Assembly: GCA_016748015.1 (NCBI GenBank)
Contig: JAAOMT010000436.1
Location: 1,111,327 to 1,175,326, forward strand
From: Geosiphon pyriformis
Lineage: Eukaryota; Glomeromycota; Glomeromycetes; Archaeosporales; Geosiphonaceae
Length of the DNA: 64,000 nt
Direction of reading: 5' to 3'
Within the stretch, counting starts at the first letter, position 1; every line of letters starts with the position of its first letter. The notes beneath the pieces are model-generated. The model did not search any database and had not been told where the DNA came from. It saw only the letters and a list, made by a program, of their open reading frames with translations. The translations under genes were made by a program, and so were the position numbers. Below, in pieces: positions 9,481 to 20,842 of this stretch.

Positions 9481-11880
9481 TTATCAATTTTTTTTTTCTT
9501 ATTATTATTAAAATTTGTCTCTAATATAGATTGTATAACTGATACTATAATATTATTAAAATTGCTATTTAACAAAAAACTGTTATTTGATATTGGTATA
9601 ATGTTTAGTGTGTACTCTATTTCAAAAAGAGTATATATTCTAAAGGTTTATTTATTATATAAAAGTTGGAAAATAAAACTGTTTGAATAAATTAATAACT
9701 TACAATTCTTTTATTTTATTAATATTGTTATCTAAAAATTCTCTTTTTGTGAAATAATAGAATTTTCTCCTTGGATTCAATGCAGTATAAAATATTACAG
9801 TTGTATTTGTTTTAGAGTAATATTTAACCAACTTTCCTCTTATTGCCTTAGCTATTATAACAAATAATAGATTTAATATTAAATATATTAAATAAATAAC
9901 TAAATAAATACAATTAAAATTATAATGTTTTATTAGATTCATTATTATTAACTGTATCTTTAACATAATTAAAAATGATATTAAAGAAAGAAATAATTAA
10001 AGAGACAGTATTATTTGAACCAACTAATATTTTAACCATAATATCTTTAAATAATTTAAGAAATTTAGCAATTTTATCAAAAACAGACCATTAATTATAT
10101 AAAATAACATATTGATAAAGATCAATATAAGTACTAGTAAAAGTGTTTAATGCCTATAAATTTACAGTTAGAATTTTTATATTTAAAATATATTGAATCA
10201 AAAATAAATAACTTGTTAATTTAAGAGATAACTCATTCCTAATTATGTTATAAGTAGAATTCTACCAAGTAGAACAATTCAGAATAGATTTATAGTATTT
10301 AATTTGATATGTATTACAGATATGTTTAAGAAGCTCAAAATATTAAGATAAAATACAAATTGCAGAGTTAAGTTCTCTAATCTTTAATTTATACAAAGTT
10401 TACATTAAAAAAATTTCAGGTAAATATATTTGATTTGGGTTTTTAATAAATACCTTGAAAACATTATTTTTTATTTCATTTAAGGCTGTTTGTACTGCCA
10501 AGTTTAGAATATGATCAAAACATTAAAATTAAAAGTCCTTTAAGTTTCATTGAATGTTTTTTTTTTAATTTTTTTACTAACTTTTTTATAAAAATATTAT
10601 TATTTGCAATATTATTGAGAATAATAACAAAAAGCTGTCAAAAAAAAATTAAGTTATAACTAATATAAAAAGAAAGTAAGTATAATTCTTTTTTAAACTT
10701 TTTTCTTAATCTTTTTGGCTGAAAATTTGGCTTAAAATAATAATAAAAACCATTTAAACTAATATTAAAAAAATGCAGTTTTTAATACTATGAGCACTAT
10801 AATAACTCTGAACTTTAGATAATACTAATGTTAAAAACCAATTTAAGTTAATATTAAAAAAATGTGATTTTTAATAATATGAGCATTATGATAACTTTGA
10901 GCTTCAAATAATACTAATATGCTGTATAGTATGCTAATTTTATTATTGGTCATTGGCTAATTCAAATTTATACCAAAATATATGTACATACTTTGATATA
11001 ATTCTATAATTTTTAAATATTTTAAAAAATCTATTTACAATGTTTATTCTATTATGTTATCTACTCATTAATCAAAAATCAATTATTGTTTATTAAAGAT
11101 CTTAATTATTATTAATATAATAAGCAGTAATGAAAACAAAAATATTATTATTAGGAGATATTCAGAGATCTGATATAAAAAAAACTTTGGACTTGATAAT
11201 ACCTAAGTATGAATAAAAAAAAAGAAATATTTTATAATAAAAATAGTGCTTATTCTTAATTTTTGTCTACCCAAGATATAAAGTTTTATGATTTTATTCT
11301 TAATTGTATTAGCACAAACAGGTTGAGAAATTGTTTTTAAATATTAGAATATTTTGATTAATTTAAAATTTTCTACTATAAAAAGTGATTGCTGGCAGTT
11401 GATAAGCCAAATAGTAATCATATCACAAAGTTTTTTATTATCAATATTAATAGTAATTATTACAAAAAACTAGAACAGTTTTCTAGTTAGATTAACCAAA
11501 AATCATTAAAAAAATAACAATCTCATATGTTAAAACATTTTTTTAATTAACTTGTAATTTTTTTAAATATTTTGTCTTTTTTTATAATATTTTTCTATTG
11601 TAATATATATTGTCTGATAGAAAGTCTTTAAATAGTGCCATAAAAGTTTAATAGTGCCTATAATTCTACAAAAAAATAGTTTATATACACATTTTAAGAC
11701 CATATATTTGGCTGTTTTTTTTTCTTTTGTCCACTTAAACTTATAAAAATAGTCTTATATTTACTTTAAAAACTATGTTTACCAAATATATTAATATTTG
11801 GATTATTTGGGTTATTAAATTCTATTATTTCGAATTTTAAATCTTTAATAACATTAAATAATGCCAATAATAAATTAATT
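9481..11880 (-). pseudogene. hAT copy 1 transposase (central and N-terminal part)
   Basis: Decayed hAT transposase, the enzyme that would excise and reinsert the element. The clearest open piece, 9966-9700, contains KLVKYYSKTNTTVIFYTALN followed by PRRKFYYF, resembling the hAT block ending in LDPR.K. Upstream, near 10540-10450, is LNLAVQTALNEIKNN, like the hAT HxxNL-x-V motif. Near 11560-11800 a KCVYK...GTIKLL.H text may be a remnant BED zinc finger. The same series occurs in inverted orientation in copy 2 (13390-14230, 41846-43640). Many stops, no intact reading frame. Confidence 0.7.
10735..10925 (-). repeat. Direct repeat pair within hAT copy 1
   Basis: Two roughly 100-bp direct repeats containing attattaaaaa, gagcactat/gagcattat and gataatactaat. 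The same pair occurs in inverted orientation at 41850-42065 in hAT copy 2, so it belongs to the hAT element. Confidence 0.6.
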
Positions 11881-12202
11881 TTGGTAAGTTGAAAAGTAGA
11901 ATTATTATACATATATAATTTTATATATCTTTTTAACTAATTATAATAATTAAAAAAAAAATAATTAATAAATAAGTAGTACAAGTTATATTTTTTTTAA
12001 TTCTATTAAACTTAAACAAATTTGTAAACTTTGAATCAAACTTGAACTAAACTCAAACTTATTAAAAAAGTTTAATGCTAAACTCAAATCAAATCTACTT
12101 TAAAAAATTAGTTTAGTTCAAGTTTAGTTTATAATTCAAACCAAACTTAAACAACACCTAAAGTTTAGTTTGGTTTGGTTTAATCAAAACCCTATATTTT
12201 AT

Positions 12203-12947
12203 ATATTTGTTTTAATTTGATATTTTTTTAATTATTAATAAAATTATTTGAATTCTAACTTTCTTAATAAATTTAAAAATACTATATATTATTTAATTTT
12301 TAAAATAGTATTTGAATTTTTATTAATGATAAAAATAATGTTTAATTAAAATTGTTCTTTAATTTTAATTTTAATTTTAGTTTATTAATAAAATATTTTT
12401 ATATTAAAATAATATTATGATAAGATAATTTCTTTTATAATATAATAACAAAATAATATAATTAAAATTAATTGTTTATAATAAAATTATATATATATAT
12501 ATATAATTTAAAACAATAAAAATAAATAAATTATTGTTTATTATAAAATTATAACAAAAAATTGGCTTAATATAAAATTAATACTTTTTTCAATTTATAA
12601 AAAAACTGTATATATAGTTAAATTACATAAATTTTATATATTATATTGGTATTATTTAATTATTTATATATATTAAATTAATTAATTTAATTTAAACTTA
12701 TTTTGTATATTATTTTTCTAAAAATTAAATAATTAAATTTAAATATAATTAATATAATTAAAAACAAATTAATTAATTATATTTTTTATACTTATTTTTA
12801 AAATATAATTGTAAATTTAAAATTTTTTATATTTAATTTAAGTTTTAATTATACTGTATTATAATTTTGTTATAAATAAATTAATTGTTGATTTTTTATT
12901 TTTTTGTTGTTAATTAATATTGTTAAATTAATTTTAATATTATAACT
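12203..12947. other. AT-rich spacer between the two hAT copies
   Basis: About 745 bp of nearly pure A/T, including a (TA)n run near 12489-12506. It separates the head-to-head hAT elements and would form the loop if they folded together. No feature recognised. Confidence 0.6.
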
Positions 12948-13139
12948 TTTTTTTATAGAATTTCAATTAAACTAAACTAAACCAAACTTTGGATATTGTT
13001 TAAGTTTGGTTCAAATTATAAATTGAACTTAAACCAAACTAATTTTTCAAAATAAGTTCAGTTTGAGTTTGGTATTAAACTTTTTTGACAAGTTTAAGTT
13101 TGGTTCAAAGTTTACAAATTTGTTTAAGTTTGATGAAAT

Positions 13140-14230
13140 TAAAAGAAAATATAACTTGTACTATTTATTCATTAATTATTATTTTGTTTAATTACTATGA
13201 TCAATTAAAAAGATATATAAAATTATGCATGTATAATAACTCTACTTTTTAACTTACTAAAATAAATTTATTGTTAGTATTATCCAATGTTACTAAAGAT
13301 TTAAAATTCAAAATAATAAAATTTGATAACTTAAATAGTCCAAATATTAATATATTTGGTAAACATAGTTTTTAAAGTAAATATAAAACTATTTTAATAA
13401 GTTTAAGTATATAAAAAAAAATAGTTAAATATATGATCTCAAAATATGTGTATAAATTATTTTTTTGTGTAATTATAGGTATTACTAAACTCTTATAACA
13501 CTATTTAGAGACTTTTTATTAGACAATATATATTACAATAAAAAAATATTATAAAAAAAGACAAAATGTCTAAAAAGATTACAAGTTAATTAAAAAAATG
13601 TTTTAACAAATAAGATTGCTATTTTTTTTTATGATTTTTGGCCAATCTAATTAGAAAACTGCTCTAGTTTTCTGTAATAACTACTATTAACATTAATAAT
13701 AAAAAACTTTGTAACATGATTACTATTTGGCTTATCAACTGCTAGCAATTATTTTTTATAGTAAAAAATTTTGAATTAATTGAAATATTCTAATATTTAA
13801 ACACCACTTTTCAACCTGTTTATGTTAATGCAATTAAGAATAAAGTCATAGAACTCTATGTTTTGAGTAAACAAAATTAAGAATAAGCACTACTTTTATT
13901 ATAAAATGTTTCTTTTTTTTACTTATACTTATAACATGATAGATATACTTAGATACTATTAAGTCCAAATTTTTTTTTACATCAGATCTCTAAATATTTT
14001 TCAATAATAAAGTCTTTGTCTTTATTACTGTTTATTATATTAATGACAATTAAGATTTTTAACAAACAATAATTGATTTTGGATTAATGAATAAATGACA
14101 TGATAAAATAAATATTGTAAATAGATTTTTTAAAATATTAAAAGATTATAAAATTACATTAAAAGTATGTACATATATTTTTGTATGAATTTGAATTAAT
14201 TAATAACCAATAATAAGATTGGCATACTAT
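13140..14230 (+). pseudogene. hAT copy 2 transposase, N-terminal part
   Basis: Mirror image of 10929-12050 in copy 1. Matching landmarks include GTATGTACATATATTTT (about 14167 here, inverted near 10977 in copy 1). The protein is too decayed to read continuously; a possible BED-finger region lies near 13390-13560. The coding part resumes after the nested insertion at 41846. Confidence 0.55.
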
Positions 14231-14259
14231 TGTTATTTATAGAATATAGGAATTATATA
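14231..14259 (+). mobile_element. LTR A4, left 29 bp
   Basis: TGTTATTTATAGAATATAGG aligns with the start of family A LTRs in plus orientation (reverse complement of the 25438-25466 end). The rest of this LTR is at 41019-41845; LINE copy 2 landed in between and duplicated AATTATATA. The left flank CTAT (14227-14230) pairs with TTAT at 41846-41849 as the LTR's own 4-bp duplication. Confidence 0.8.
14251..14259 (+). repeat. Target-site duplication of LINE copy 2, left
   Basis: AATTATATA at 14251-14259, repeated at 41019-41027 directly after the LINE tail. These are the two sides of one LINE insertion into LTR A4, 26.8 kb apart because of later insertions into the LINE. Confidence 0.8.
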
Positions 14260-14388
14260 ATTAAAACTTCTTTCTCTTATTTATCCTAAATTTCCAGAAA
14301 GAGTCAAAAGTTTTTTTTTATCATTCAGTATGATAAAACCAAACCGTTTTTTGATTTTGAGGCCATTGTTGGCTCTAGTATTGCTGTT

Positions 14389-16178
14389 ATGAAGAAGATT
14401 GCTGAAAAGTCTGGTTTTGGTGGTGGTTTCAAACCTGTTTTGTCAAGAAAAAAGAGAAAAGGTGTTGCTTTGGAAGAAGGTGTTAATGGCAAAAGAGTTC
14501 CGACTAAGGAGTTTGGTGGTCATTCTTGGGGTTCTGAGACTAATGACACTACTGAGTCTAAGAGTATTGATATGGAAGAGGAGTGTTTAATAGAAGAAAC
14601 TAGCTTTAACTATGGTGAAAGTGGCACTATCATTGATGGGAAGCATAATCAAATGCCTAAGAGGCCAAGCATTAAAACTAAGAAAACTTTGGGCAAGCTG
14701 TTAAAAAAGATAAGCTTCTCAAGTCTTGATATCAATGATGATATTCTCTTGGATGCCTCCTTAGAACTTTCCTTTTCCTTGAAAAATTTGGTTTCTGTTT
14801 CTGTTAGAAAGTCTTTTGCTCTGGATATCGGATTGGACAGAGTGGTTAAAAAATTCTCTTAAGAGAAGTTCATAATGGTTAGAAGGTTGTTTCAAAAGTC
14901 AATGGTTTTAGGGAGGTTTCTACCCCCTTAAAATTTTCTGGGATCATCCGTGCTTCCTTCATTTCTGAAGTTAGCTTGGCGCAGGCTATGGAAAAGGCAA
15001 GAGCAGCAGACATTTTGGTAAACACCAATCTCAAGAAATCTACTGGTTGTTTAGATCGGGCTGTAGTGATAAAGGAAATTCCAGTTGGAACATTGGCTGA
15101 GGCTGTGTGTGCTGCGCTATCTGAATTTGGAATAATTAAGTCGATCAAAATGCAATTAGTGGAGCTGTGGCAAAAAGCTATAGTAGAATTTGAGCAATTG
15201 GATCAGGCTGATTTAGTCACAGATAAGTAGTCTATTCTGATCAGAAAGAATGCCATATGTGTTGCTAGGGCTGATTTAGACAAAAAAATGTGGAATAAGA
15301 GAGATTATCATAAGGCACTGCTCTATACTTTGCCAATGGGAACTAATGCTCATGATATTTGAGACTTTGTTCAATCTGTGGATGAGAAAACTTGTATCAT
15401 CAATCACCATCCAGTTACATATGCTCAGACCAGGTGTGCTGTTGTTTGCTTCAAATCTGCTGAGTTTTTGGATGTTGTTATGGGAACCACACTGGTGTTT
15501 AAGGGCACTAATTTACGTTGGTCTAGTCTTGTTTCTGTCAGGTGTGCCAAGTGTGGGAAGTTAGATCATATGTCATTAAACTGTACTAAAAGTGGGAAGG
15601 TTTTTTCTAGTAGTTTATTTTATAAGGTGCTATTGGATGCAGATAAAAGCAGGCTGACTGCAATATATGCCAAACAATCTGCTCCAGTTGCTTGTCCCAT
15701 TTCTTTTGGTGGTTTTTCTTGGGCAAAGGTTGTGAGTGGGTCTTCTTTTCTCCCTCTTTCTGGCCGAATTGTTTCAGTAAATGTTGGCTCCTCTTTGGAA
15801 ATGAAGCCATCCCTACTAGTTGTGACAAAAATCAATGATAGGTTTGCCGCTCTTAAGTGCAGTCTCACCAGCCTTGCAGAGCATGTTGACATGCTGGCTA
15901 AGAAATTGGAAACATCTAAGCCAATAGTTTCCCAGCTTAGTCTTGGATGTCAGCTGTTAGTGACCCTTTCATCACAGAATCAAAAAGTGGATACAGTAAT
16001 GAGTGAGGGTTTGGGTGTGGCCACTGATGGTAAGACTGTTGCAAAGGCAGTGGTTTTCGATTCCTCTGTTATTGAAAAAATGGAAGACACTTTAAAAAAT
16101 CTTGCAATTACAGTTATGGGCCTTTTGGCCAAAATGGACAATGCCAGTTTGGTTTCTGCTGGTTTCTTCTCTCAATGA
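14389..16178 (+). pseudogene. LINE copy 2 ORF1: RRM-like and CCHC nucleic-acid-binding protein
   Basis: ORF1 protein, expected to coat element RNA and act as a chaperone. It has a basic, Gly-rich N-terminus (MKKIAEKSGFGGG) and a variable acidic region. An RRM-like block follows (VVIKEIPVGTLAEAVCAALS, about 15060-15120), then an intact CCHC knuckle CAKCGKLDHMSLNC (15544-15585) and a long C-terminal part with coiled-coil potential. It is broken by a frameshift near 14860-14890 and stops near 15228 and 15359. The start at 14389 is the first ATG of the open segment. ORF1 ends in ATGA, overlapping the ORF2 start. Confidence 0.85.
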
Positions 16179-17162
16179 CAAATCTAATCTGGAAAGTTGC
16201 TATATGCAATATTAGAAGCATGAACAATCCTGTGAAGCAAGATGATATTGTGCATTGGCATAAGGACATGAACAATCTAATTTCAATTTTTACAGAAACT
16301 AAGCTAAAAGGGAGGATGCGTTCTTAGATTGTTAAAAGATATGAGAATGTCTGTGTGTTTACTTCTGGGTTGGACTTTGATTACTTGGGGTCAGGTGTTA
16401 TAGTGGTCATAAATGCTTCTTTGGCTAGACATGTGTGTAAAATTTCTGAGGTACCTGGTTGGCTCATCTGTATCAGGCTGCTTTTTAAAAATAAGCTTTC
16501 TGTCTTGATTTTGGGGCTTTATGCTGGTGCATCTCCCATGATCTGTTTTTCTCAGGCTAATGAAATCAATTCACTTGTGGCTAGAGCTGTGAATAAATCT
16601 TCTTTTGTTATTTTTGGTGGTAATTTCAATGAAAATGGTTCTCATAGATGTGCCAGCTTTAAAAAATGTCTTGATCTAAGGTTAGTCAATTCTTTGGTTG
16701 GGAGTTTGGCAGTGTAAACATCTACTTGGTTGAATTCTCATGAAGTTGCGAAAGTGATTGATTATGTGCTTGTTTCTGCAAATTTGGTTGGTGCATTAGT
16801 GTATCACAGTGTTTTGGAGGTTGGTGAACATTTTGACACTGACCATCAGGCTGTGTCTGTGTCTGTGAGTTTGGGTAGATTATTGAATGCACAGTTGAAT
16901 TTTCTCCACAAAAGAGCGAATATGGATTGTTGGAAGTATGATATCAAAAGTGCTGATGATATTAAGTGGTGTGAATTCAAAGTGTTGATGGTAGTGAATA
17001 CCACTATGTTTTCTGAAGAGTTTGTTTTCTCTGTGGTGTCTTTTGATCTAGATTCTATGTGAGAAATTGTTCATAAAATGATGATTTTTTTGGCTAATGA
17101 TTTATTTAAGAAAAAATGGTTTAAGAGCTTTGATAGCATCTTTACCAAGGGCTCTTTCAGGT
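16175..17162 (+). pseudogene. LINE copy 2 ORF2: apurinic-type endonuclease domain
   Basis: N-terminal endonuclease that would nick the target strand. ORF2 starts at the ATG 16175-16177, overlapping the ORF1 stop. Visible motifs are FTETKL, GNFNENGSH (canonical GDFN, Asp to Asn), VIDYVLVSANLV and FDTDHQAVS with the catalytic His region. In-frame stops lie near 16326, 16716 and 17060. A frameshift near 17160 separates it from the RT. Same frame and same domain order as copy 4. Confidence 0.85.
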
Positions 17163-17163
17163 T

Positions 17164-19224
17164 TTGAGAATAGTTAAAGTGTCTTATGGACAGAATTCTA
17201 TAAGGTTTGCATCTTTGATGAGCCGTTGGGCTTCTTTGGATTCTAAAAAAGCCTTGGCAGTGCAGGTTCTCTTGGACTCTGGTGTAGATTTGAATTATGT
17301 AAGATCTGCTTTTTTTGGTGTGCAAAAGTCCTATCGTGCCTCCAAACTTGCTAAATCTTTGAGAGCTTAGGAGTCAAGTATTAGGTCTGCCATTGACAGG
17401 CGTATGGAGAGCTTTGCTTCTTATAAGAGTCATATTATCAGGAGTGTTTTAGAATATTCTTTCCATAAGATGAAATTGAATCATTTGGTTGTTGGTAATA
17501 AATTGATTCTGGAGCCTAAGTTAGTCAAGGCTAAAGTAGATGTGATTATGGAAGGGTGGACTAGAAGATGCAAGGTGGTTTCTGACATTTCTAATAAATG
17601 GTTTTGTTAATACCAGCCCCTGGAGTATGTCTTTGATGGTGCATTCTCAGATGTAATGTGACCAATTAATTTTGATGAGTTGTTTGGTGTGATTTCTGAT
17701 CTGCCTGATGGCAAAGCTGCTGGTTTTTTTGGTATTCCCAATGAACTTTGGAAACACTGTAATAAATCTGTCATGGGTATGCTTTTGAAACTTTTGAACA
17801 CTTGTTTGATTAATGAGTCAGTGCCCAGTTTTTGGAGGGAGGCTTGGGTCTCAATAATCTCTAAACCATACAAATGGAAGAGCATTTTCACAAACATCTA
17901 TCCTATTATTCTGATTAAAACGGCCCATAAAATTCTCTCCAAGATTCTGTTTGATAGGATTTCCCTAGCATGTAGCAGTTTTAATGTTCTTTGTGGTGAC
18001 AACTTTTCTGTCCTGAAAGGTACTTCTATACAATCACCTATTTTTGCAGTTGGCTCAGTAATAGAGGACATTCTGGAAAAGAACTGTGAACTTTGGCTTG
18101 TTCTACAGGACACATGAAAGACATATGATTCTGTTGGTTAAAAACATCTTAAGAAGAGTTTGATTAAAATTAAAATGTGTAGCAAGTTTATATGTTTTTT
18201 TGGTAGTATTCATTGCAACCACATCAACAAAATTATGACTGATTTCAGCTTAACTGATAGGTATTGTGTTCATGATGGCTTGGATCAGGGAGAGGTTTTC
18301 TTGCTGCTTTTCTGACGCATATTCTATGATTCTCTTCTTTGTGAGGTTAAGAGACAAGAAAGTGTGTATGAGTACAGGTTGAATTCTCACTTCATTTCAA
18401 AAAATGGTCATCTGAAACTTGTTGCTGGATTATCTTTTTTTTTTGCTGCTGGGGCTTTTGTTGATAATACGATTTGGGTTGGTAGTAATCAGAGTGCTAT
18501 CCAGCATATTTTTAATGTTGCCAGTGAATTCTTCCAGGTCAATGACATTTCTATTAATACAGACAAGACTGTTGTCATCCCTATTAATTACAAAATTGGT
18601 AGTTCTTCTTTAGTTATTAGTAGCTTGCCTATTGTTATTGTGAAAAAAAAAGAATCTTATCATTATCTGAACATTTTTCTTTCAACTGAAGGTCTTTCAA
18701 AGCCTAACATGGCCAAAGCACAGTTAAATATTTGTTTCTTTTCTAACCTTGTGCTGAGAAAAGCCATCTTAGATAAACAATTTTTGTACTTAGTTTCAGC
18801 TGTTCTCCATCCTATTGTGAGCTATAGGACTCAGTTCAGTTTTATATCTTTCGATGTGTGCAACAAATGGAATATTTTAATTCAGAAAGGTCTTAAACTG
18901 AAATCAGGTCTTTCTCTTGATTTCCTGAGTGATTCAATCCACCACTCTTCCTTTTATGGTTAGAAGTCCTTTAAGCAGGTACAATCTGAGAACAAAATAG
19001 TATTGTTTATAAATTTTGCAAACTCTGGTGGGACCTTAGATCACATGTTCTCTCATAGGTTTCATGACTTGCAGGTTTTGTGTTGGCATCCTGTTCACCC
19101 CCTAAGTTTTCCAGTGTATATTTGCATTAGTCCTTTGAATAATTTTTTAGCTGGTATGGTTTGTGTTTTTGCGAAAAATAATCTGTTTCTAAGTAGTCTT
19201 TTGGGCAATCCTTTTTGTCACCAG
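17164..19224 (+). pseudogene. LINE copy 2 ORF2: reverse transcriptase
   Basis: RT domain in one frame from 17164 to the gypsy B insertion point. Motifs include GKAAGFFGIPNELWKHC, PYKWK, a KTYDSVG block after QDT-stop near 18117, GLDQGEVF near 18280, and FVDN at about 18456-18467 where the active form is FVDD (Asp to Asn). The SYRTQFSFISF block follows near 18820. Stops occur near 17370, 17608, 18117 and 18961. Dead by both nonsense and active-site change. Confidence 0.85.
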
Positions 19225-20038
19225 TGTTATGAGATGGTTTTCTTGGTATATTTTAATTGTTGATCTCCCATTTTAATTGCAATCAGTCTCTCCTGAGTTC
19301 TTTTATTTTATGTGTTGGATATTAATGATAATGTACTAAAGGTTTTTTCTTGATGTTATAATATAAGTTTTCTCTTTAATTTTAATTGTCTTTGTATGTT
19401 GTGTACTCCTCCCAAAGGCTAATCTGACATTTACCTGCTGTTTAGGGTCTTTTCTGAGACTATCCTTGCAATTGCCTAATGTGTTTCTCTAATCTAGAAA
19501 CATGAAATATTAATGGTCTTTTTACAATTTCCCTAAGTATATAATAAAGCTTTTTCAATTTAATTAGTAACTATGTGAATAATCTTGATCAGAGATTATT
19601 CTTCCAAAGAGTTCAGAGATAGAATAATAGTTTCATTCACTAAAAAAAGTATGTGAATTCTATTGTTAATCTCATAATTATGATGTTCATTTAATTTATT
19701 ATTTTTATTAATTCTTTTTGAATAAGATTTTATTTAGATATTTGTTGCTTTTAGTTGAAGCTTGTTTTTCTTCATCATTAAAAACTATTGTATATATATA
19801 TAATTATTGTTTTACAAAATAATATCTTGTAATACTTTATTTCTATTATTTTTAAATAGTGTTTGCTGCTATTGTAAAATAGTGCTTGCTGCTTTTGCAC
19901 AATAGTGCTTGCTGCTATTGTAAAATAGTGTTTACTGTTATTTGTAAATCATTTCTTTTTATAAATTGTTGCTGTGCTATTTCATGATTGGCTAATTTAT
20001 ATTATTTATAATTCCTATTAAATTTTTGAAATATAACA
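19225..20038 (-). mobile_element. 3' LTR of gypsy B (LTR B1)
   Basis: Termini TGTTAT (19225) and ATAACA (20033-20038). It aligns along its length with 38430-39282 and with the LTR starting at 63630. It contains four 23-bp repeats (about 19856-19948). The polypurine tract lies immediately to its right, which defines it as the 3' LTR of a minus-strand element. Confidence 0.9.
19856..19948 (-). repeat. 23-bp tandem repeats in LTR B1 (4 units)
   Basis: Units of the type tagtgcttgctgctattgtaaaa, 23 bp each, four in a row. The other LTR of the same element has six (about 39062-39200). Confidence 0.8.
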
Positions 20039-20074
20039 TTATCCCCTCCTTTCAAGATTGAGCTCCATTGAAAT
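20039..20074 (-). promoter_or_regulatory. Polypurine tract and adjacent conserved motif of gypsy B
   Basis: On the minus strand, GATTTCAATGGAGCTCAATC leads into GAAAGGAGGGGATAA directly before the LTR. It primes plus-strand DNA synthesis. The same motif is present in gypsy A (25467-25506) and, decayed, in element C (8403-8435). Confidence 0.85.
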
Positions 20075-20379
20075 CAAAGTTAATTTTTTCATTGAATTCT
20101 AAGTTGCTATAGTAGTTCAATACTGTATTATTAACTTGTTGTTGTAATTCTTGAAATTGTGAGTTGGTAAGTCATTTAATACTGTTGGTTGTTATTATGT
20201 TTATGGTTGGATCCAGTAATACTTTGTGACAATTTTTCAAATACTTTGAAAATTCTGTAAACTGCTTTTTGAATTAAATGTACTATTGGTTTTTCCAATA
20301 AAACTTTCTAATTGTTGGATTGTTGCTTTGTCAAATACTCTAATTGATGAGTAAGTTCATGATTTTTACGTGTGTCTCA
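20075..20379 (-). pseudogene. 3' coding tail of gypsy B pol
   Basis: Reads like a remnant of the region that follows integrase in gypsy A: an ELTHQLEYLTKQQ text and a FDKATIQQLE...QKAVYRIF text, comparable to ELTRETW and LFDTIIL.QLEHF...ARAIYRIY in A (25500-25910). It follows RNase H without any integrase, so it marks the right side of an internal deletion. Frame is not maintained. Confidence 0.5.
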
Positions 20380-20842
20380 TTCTTAACAAACAGTCAGCAT
20401 TGGCATTTTTGGTACCTTCTTTGTATTTAATGATATAATTATATGGTGCTAATATTTGTGTCTATCTGGCATATTTTTTTTTCAGCACTTTCTTGTTATT
20501 TAACCAAACCAGATCTCTATGATCTATAGTAATATCAAAGAGTTTGTACTGTAAATATGTGTCAAAGTAAACACAACTCCAGACTACTGCTAAGCATTCT
20601 AGTTTGTGTGCTGTGTAGTTTTGCTCTGTCATACTGAGACTTTTACTGGCATAAACAATTACACGTTCTCTTCCATTATTATTTTTTTGTGAAAGAATAG
20701 CTCCAAGTCCAGTTCCAGAGGCATCTGTGGCCAAAATGAATTTCTTGTTAAAATCCAGATAGATCATTATTGGTGATTCAATAAGTTTTTGCCTAAGATA
20801 CTCAAAAGCTTTTTGCTGTGTTTTGGTCCATTCAAATTTCAC
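20380..20842 (-). pseudogene. Gypsy B RNase H domain
   Basis: RNase H of gypsy B. Visible: FILATDASGTGLGAILSQ (first Asp), YTAHKLECLAVVWS (Glu), FDITIDHRDLVWL (Asp), and after one frame break YNYIIKYKEGTKNANADCLL with the last catalytic Asp, ending near 20380. All expected acidic residues appear present. It continues from the RT on the same strand. Confidence 0.85.

Larger units (their letters stand above)
4837..12202 (-). mobile_element. hAT DNA transposon, copy 1, with 8-bp target duplication
   Basis: An 8-bp target duplication TATTTTAT lies at 4837-4844 and again at 12195-12202. Just inside, the ends are TAAGGTTCTGAT (from 4845) and, read inward on the other strand, TAGGGTTTTGAT (from 12194), an imperfect 12-bp terminal inverted repeat. 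Both ends then carry AAACCAAACC-rich subterminal DNA. An 8-bp duplication is the hallmark of hAT. The transposase relic is on the minus strand, so its 5' side faces 12194. A gypsy/LTR insertion at about 5301-9480 splits the element; without it the element is about 3.2 kb. Confidence 0.8.
14260..19224 (+). mobile_element. LINE copy 2, 5' part
   Basis: Full-length LINE in plus orientation, interrupted by gypsy B. This part holds the 5' UTR (14260-14388), ORF1, and ORF2 as far as the RT C-terminus. The rest is at 39284-41018. Joined length is about 6.7 kb, close to the 6.9 kb of copy 4. Its last 15 bases align with copies 1 and 4, and the text resumes after the LTR at 39284 in the same frame. 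Confidence 0.9.

Noticed and set aside
9472-9690. Small plus-strand hydrophobic reading frame (72 codons), partly repeated at 43323-43135
   Set aside because: It lies antisense to the hAT transposase in both copies; its first bases are LTR C1. Similarity reflects the shared hAT sequence, not a membrane protein gene.
10929-14230. A 3.3-kb palindromic foldback element or giant MITE
   Set aside because: The arms extend beyond it into transposase-related sequence at 9481-10925 and 41846-43851, and each side has its own 8-bp duplication. Two inverted hAT copies explain it better.
19856-19948. Possible CRISPR-like array of 23-bp repeats
   Set aside because: The units are contiguous without spacers, inside an LTR, in a eukaryotic transposon context.
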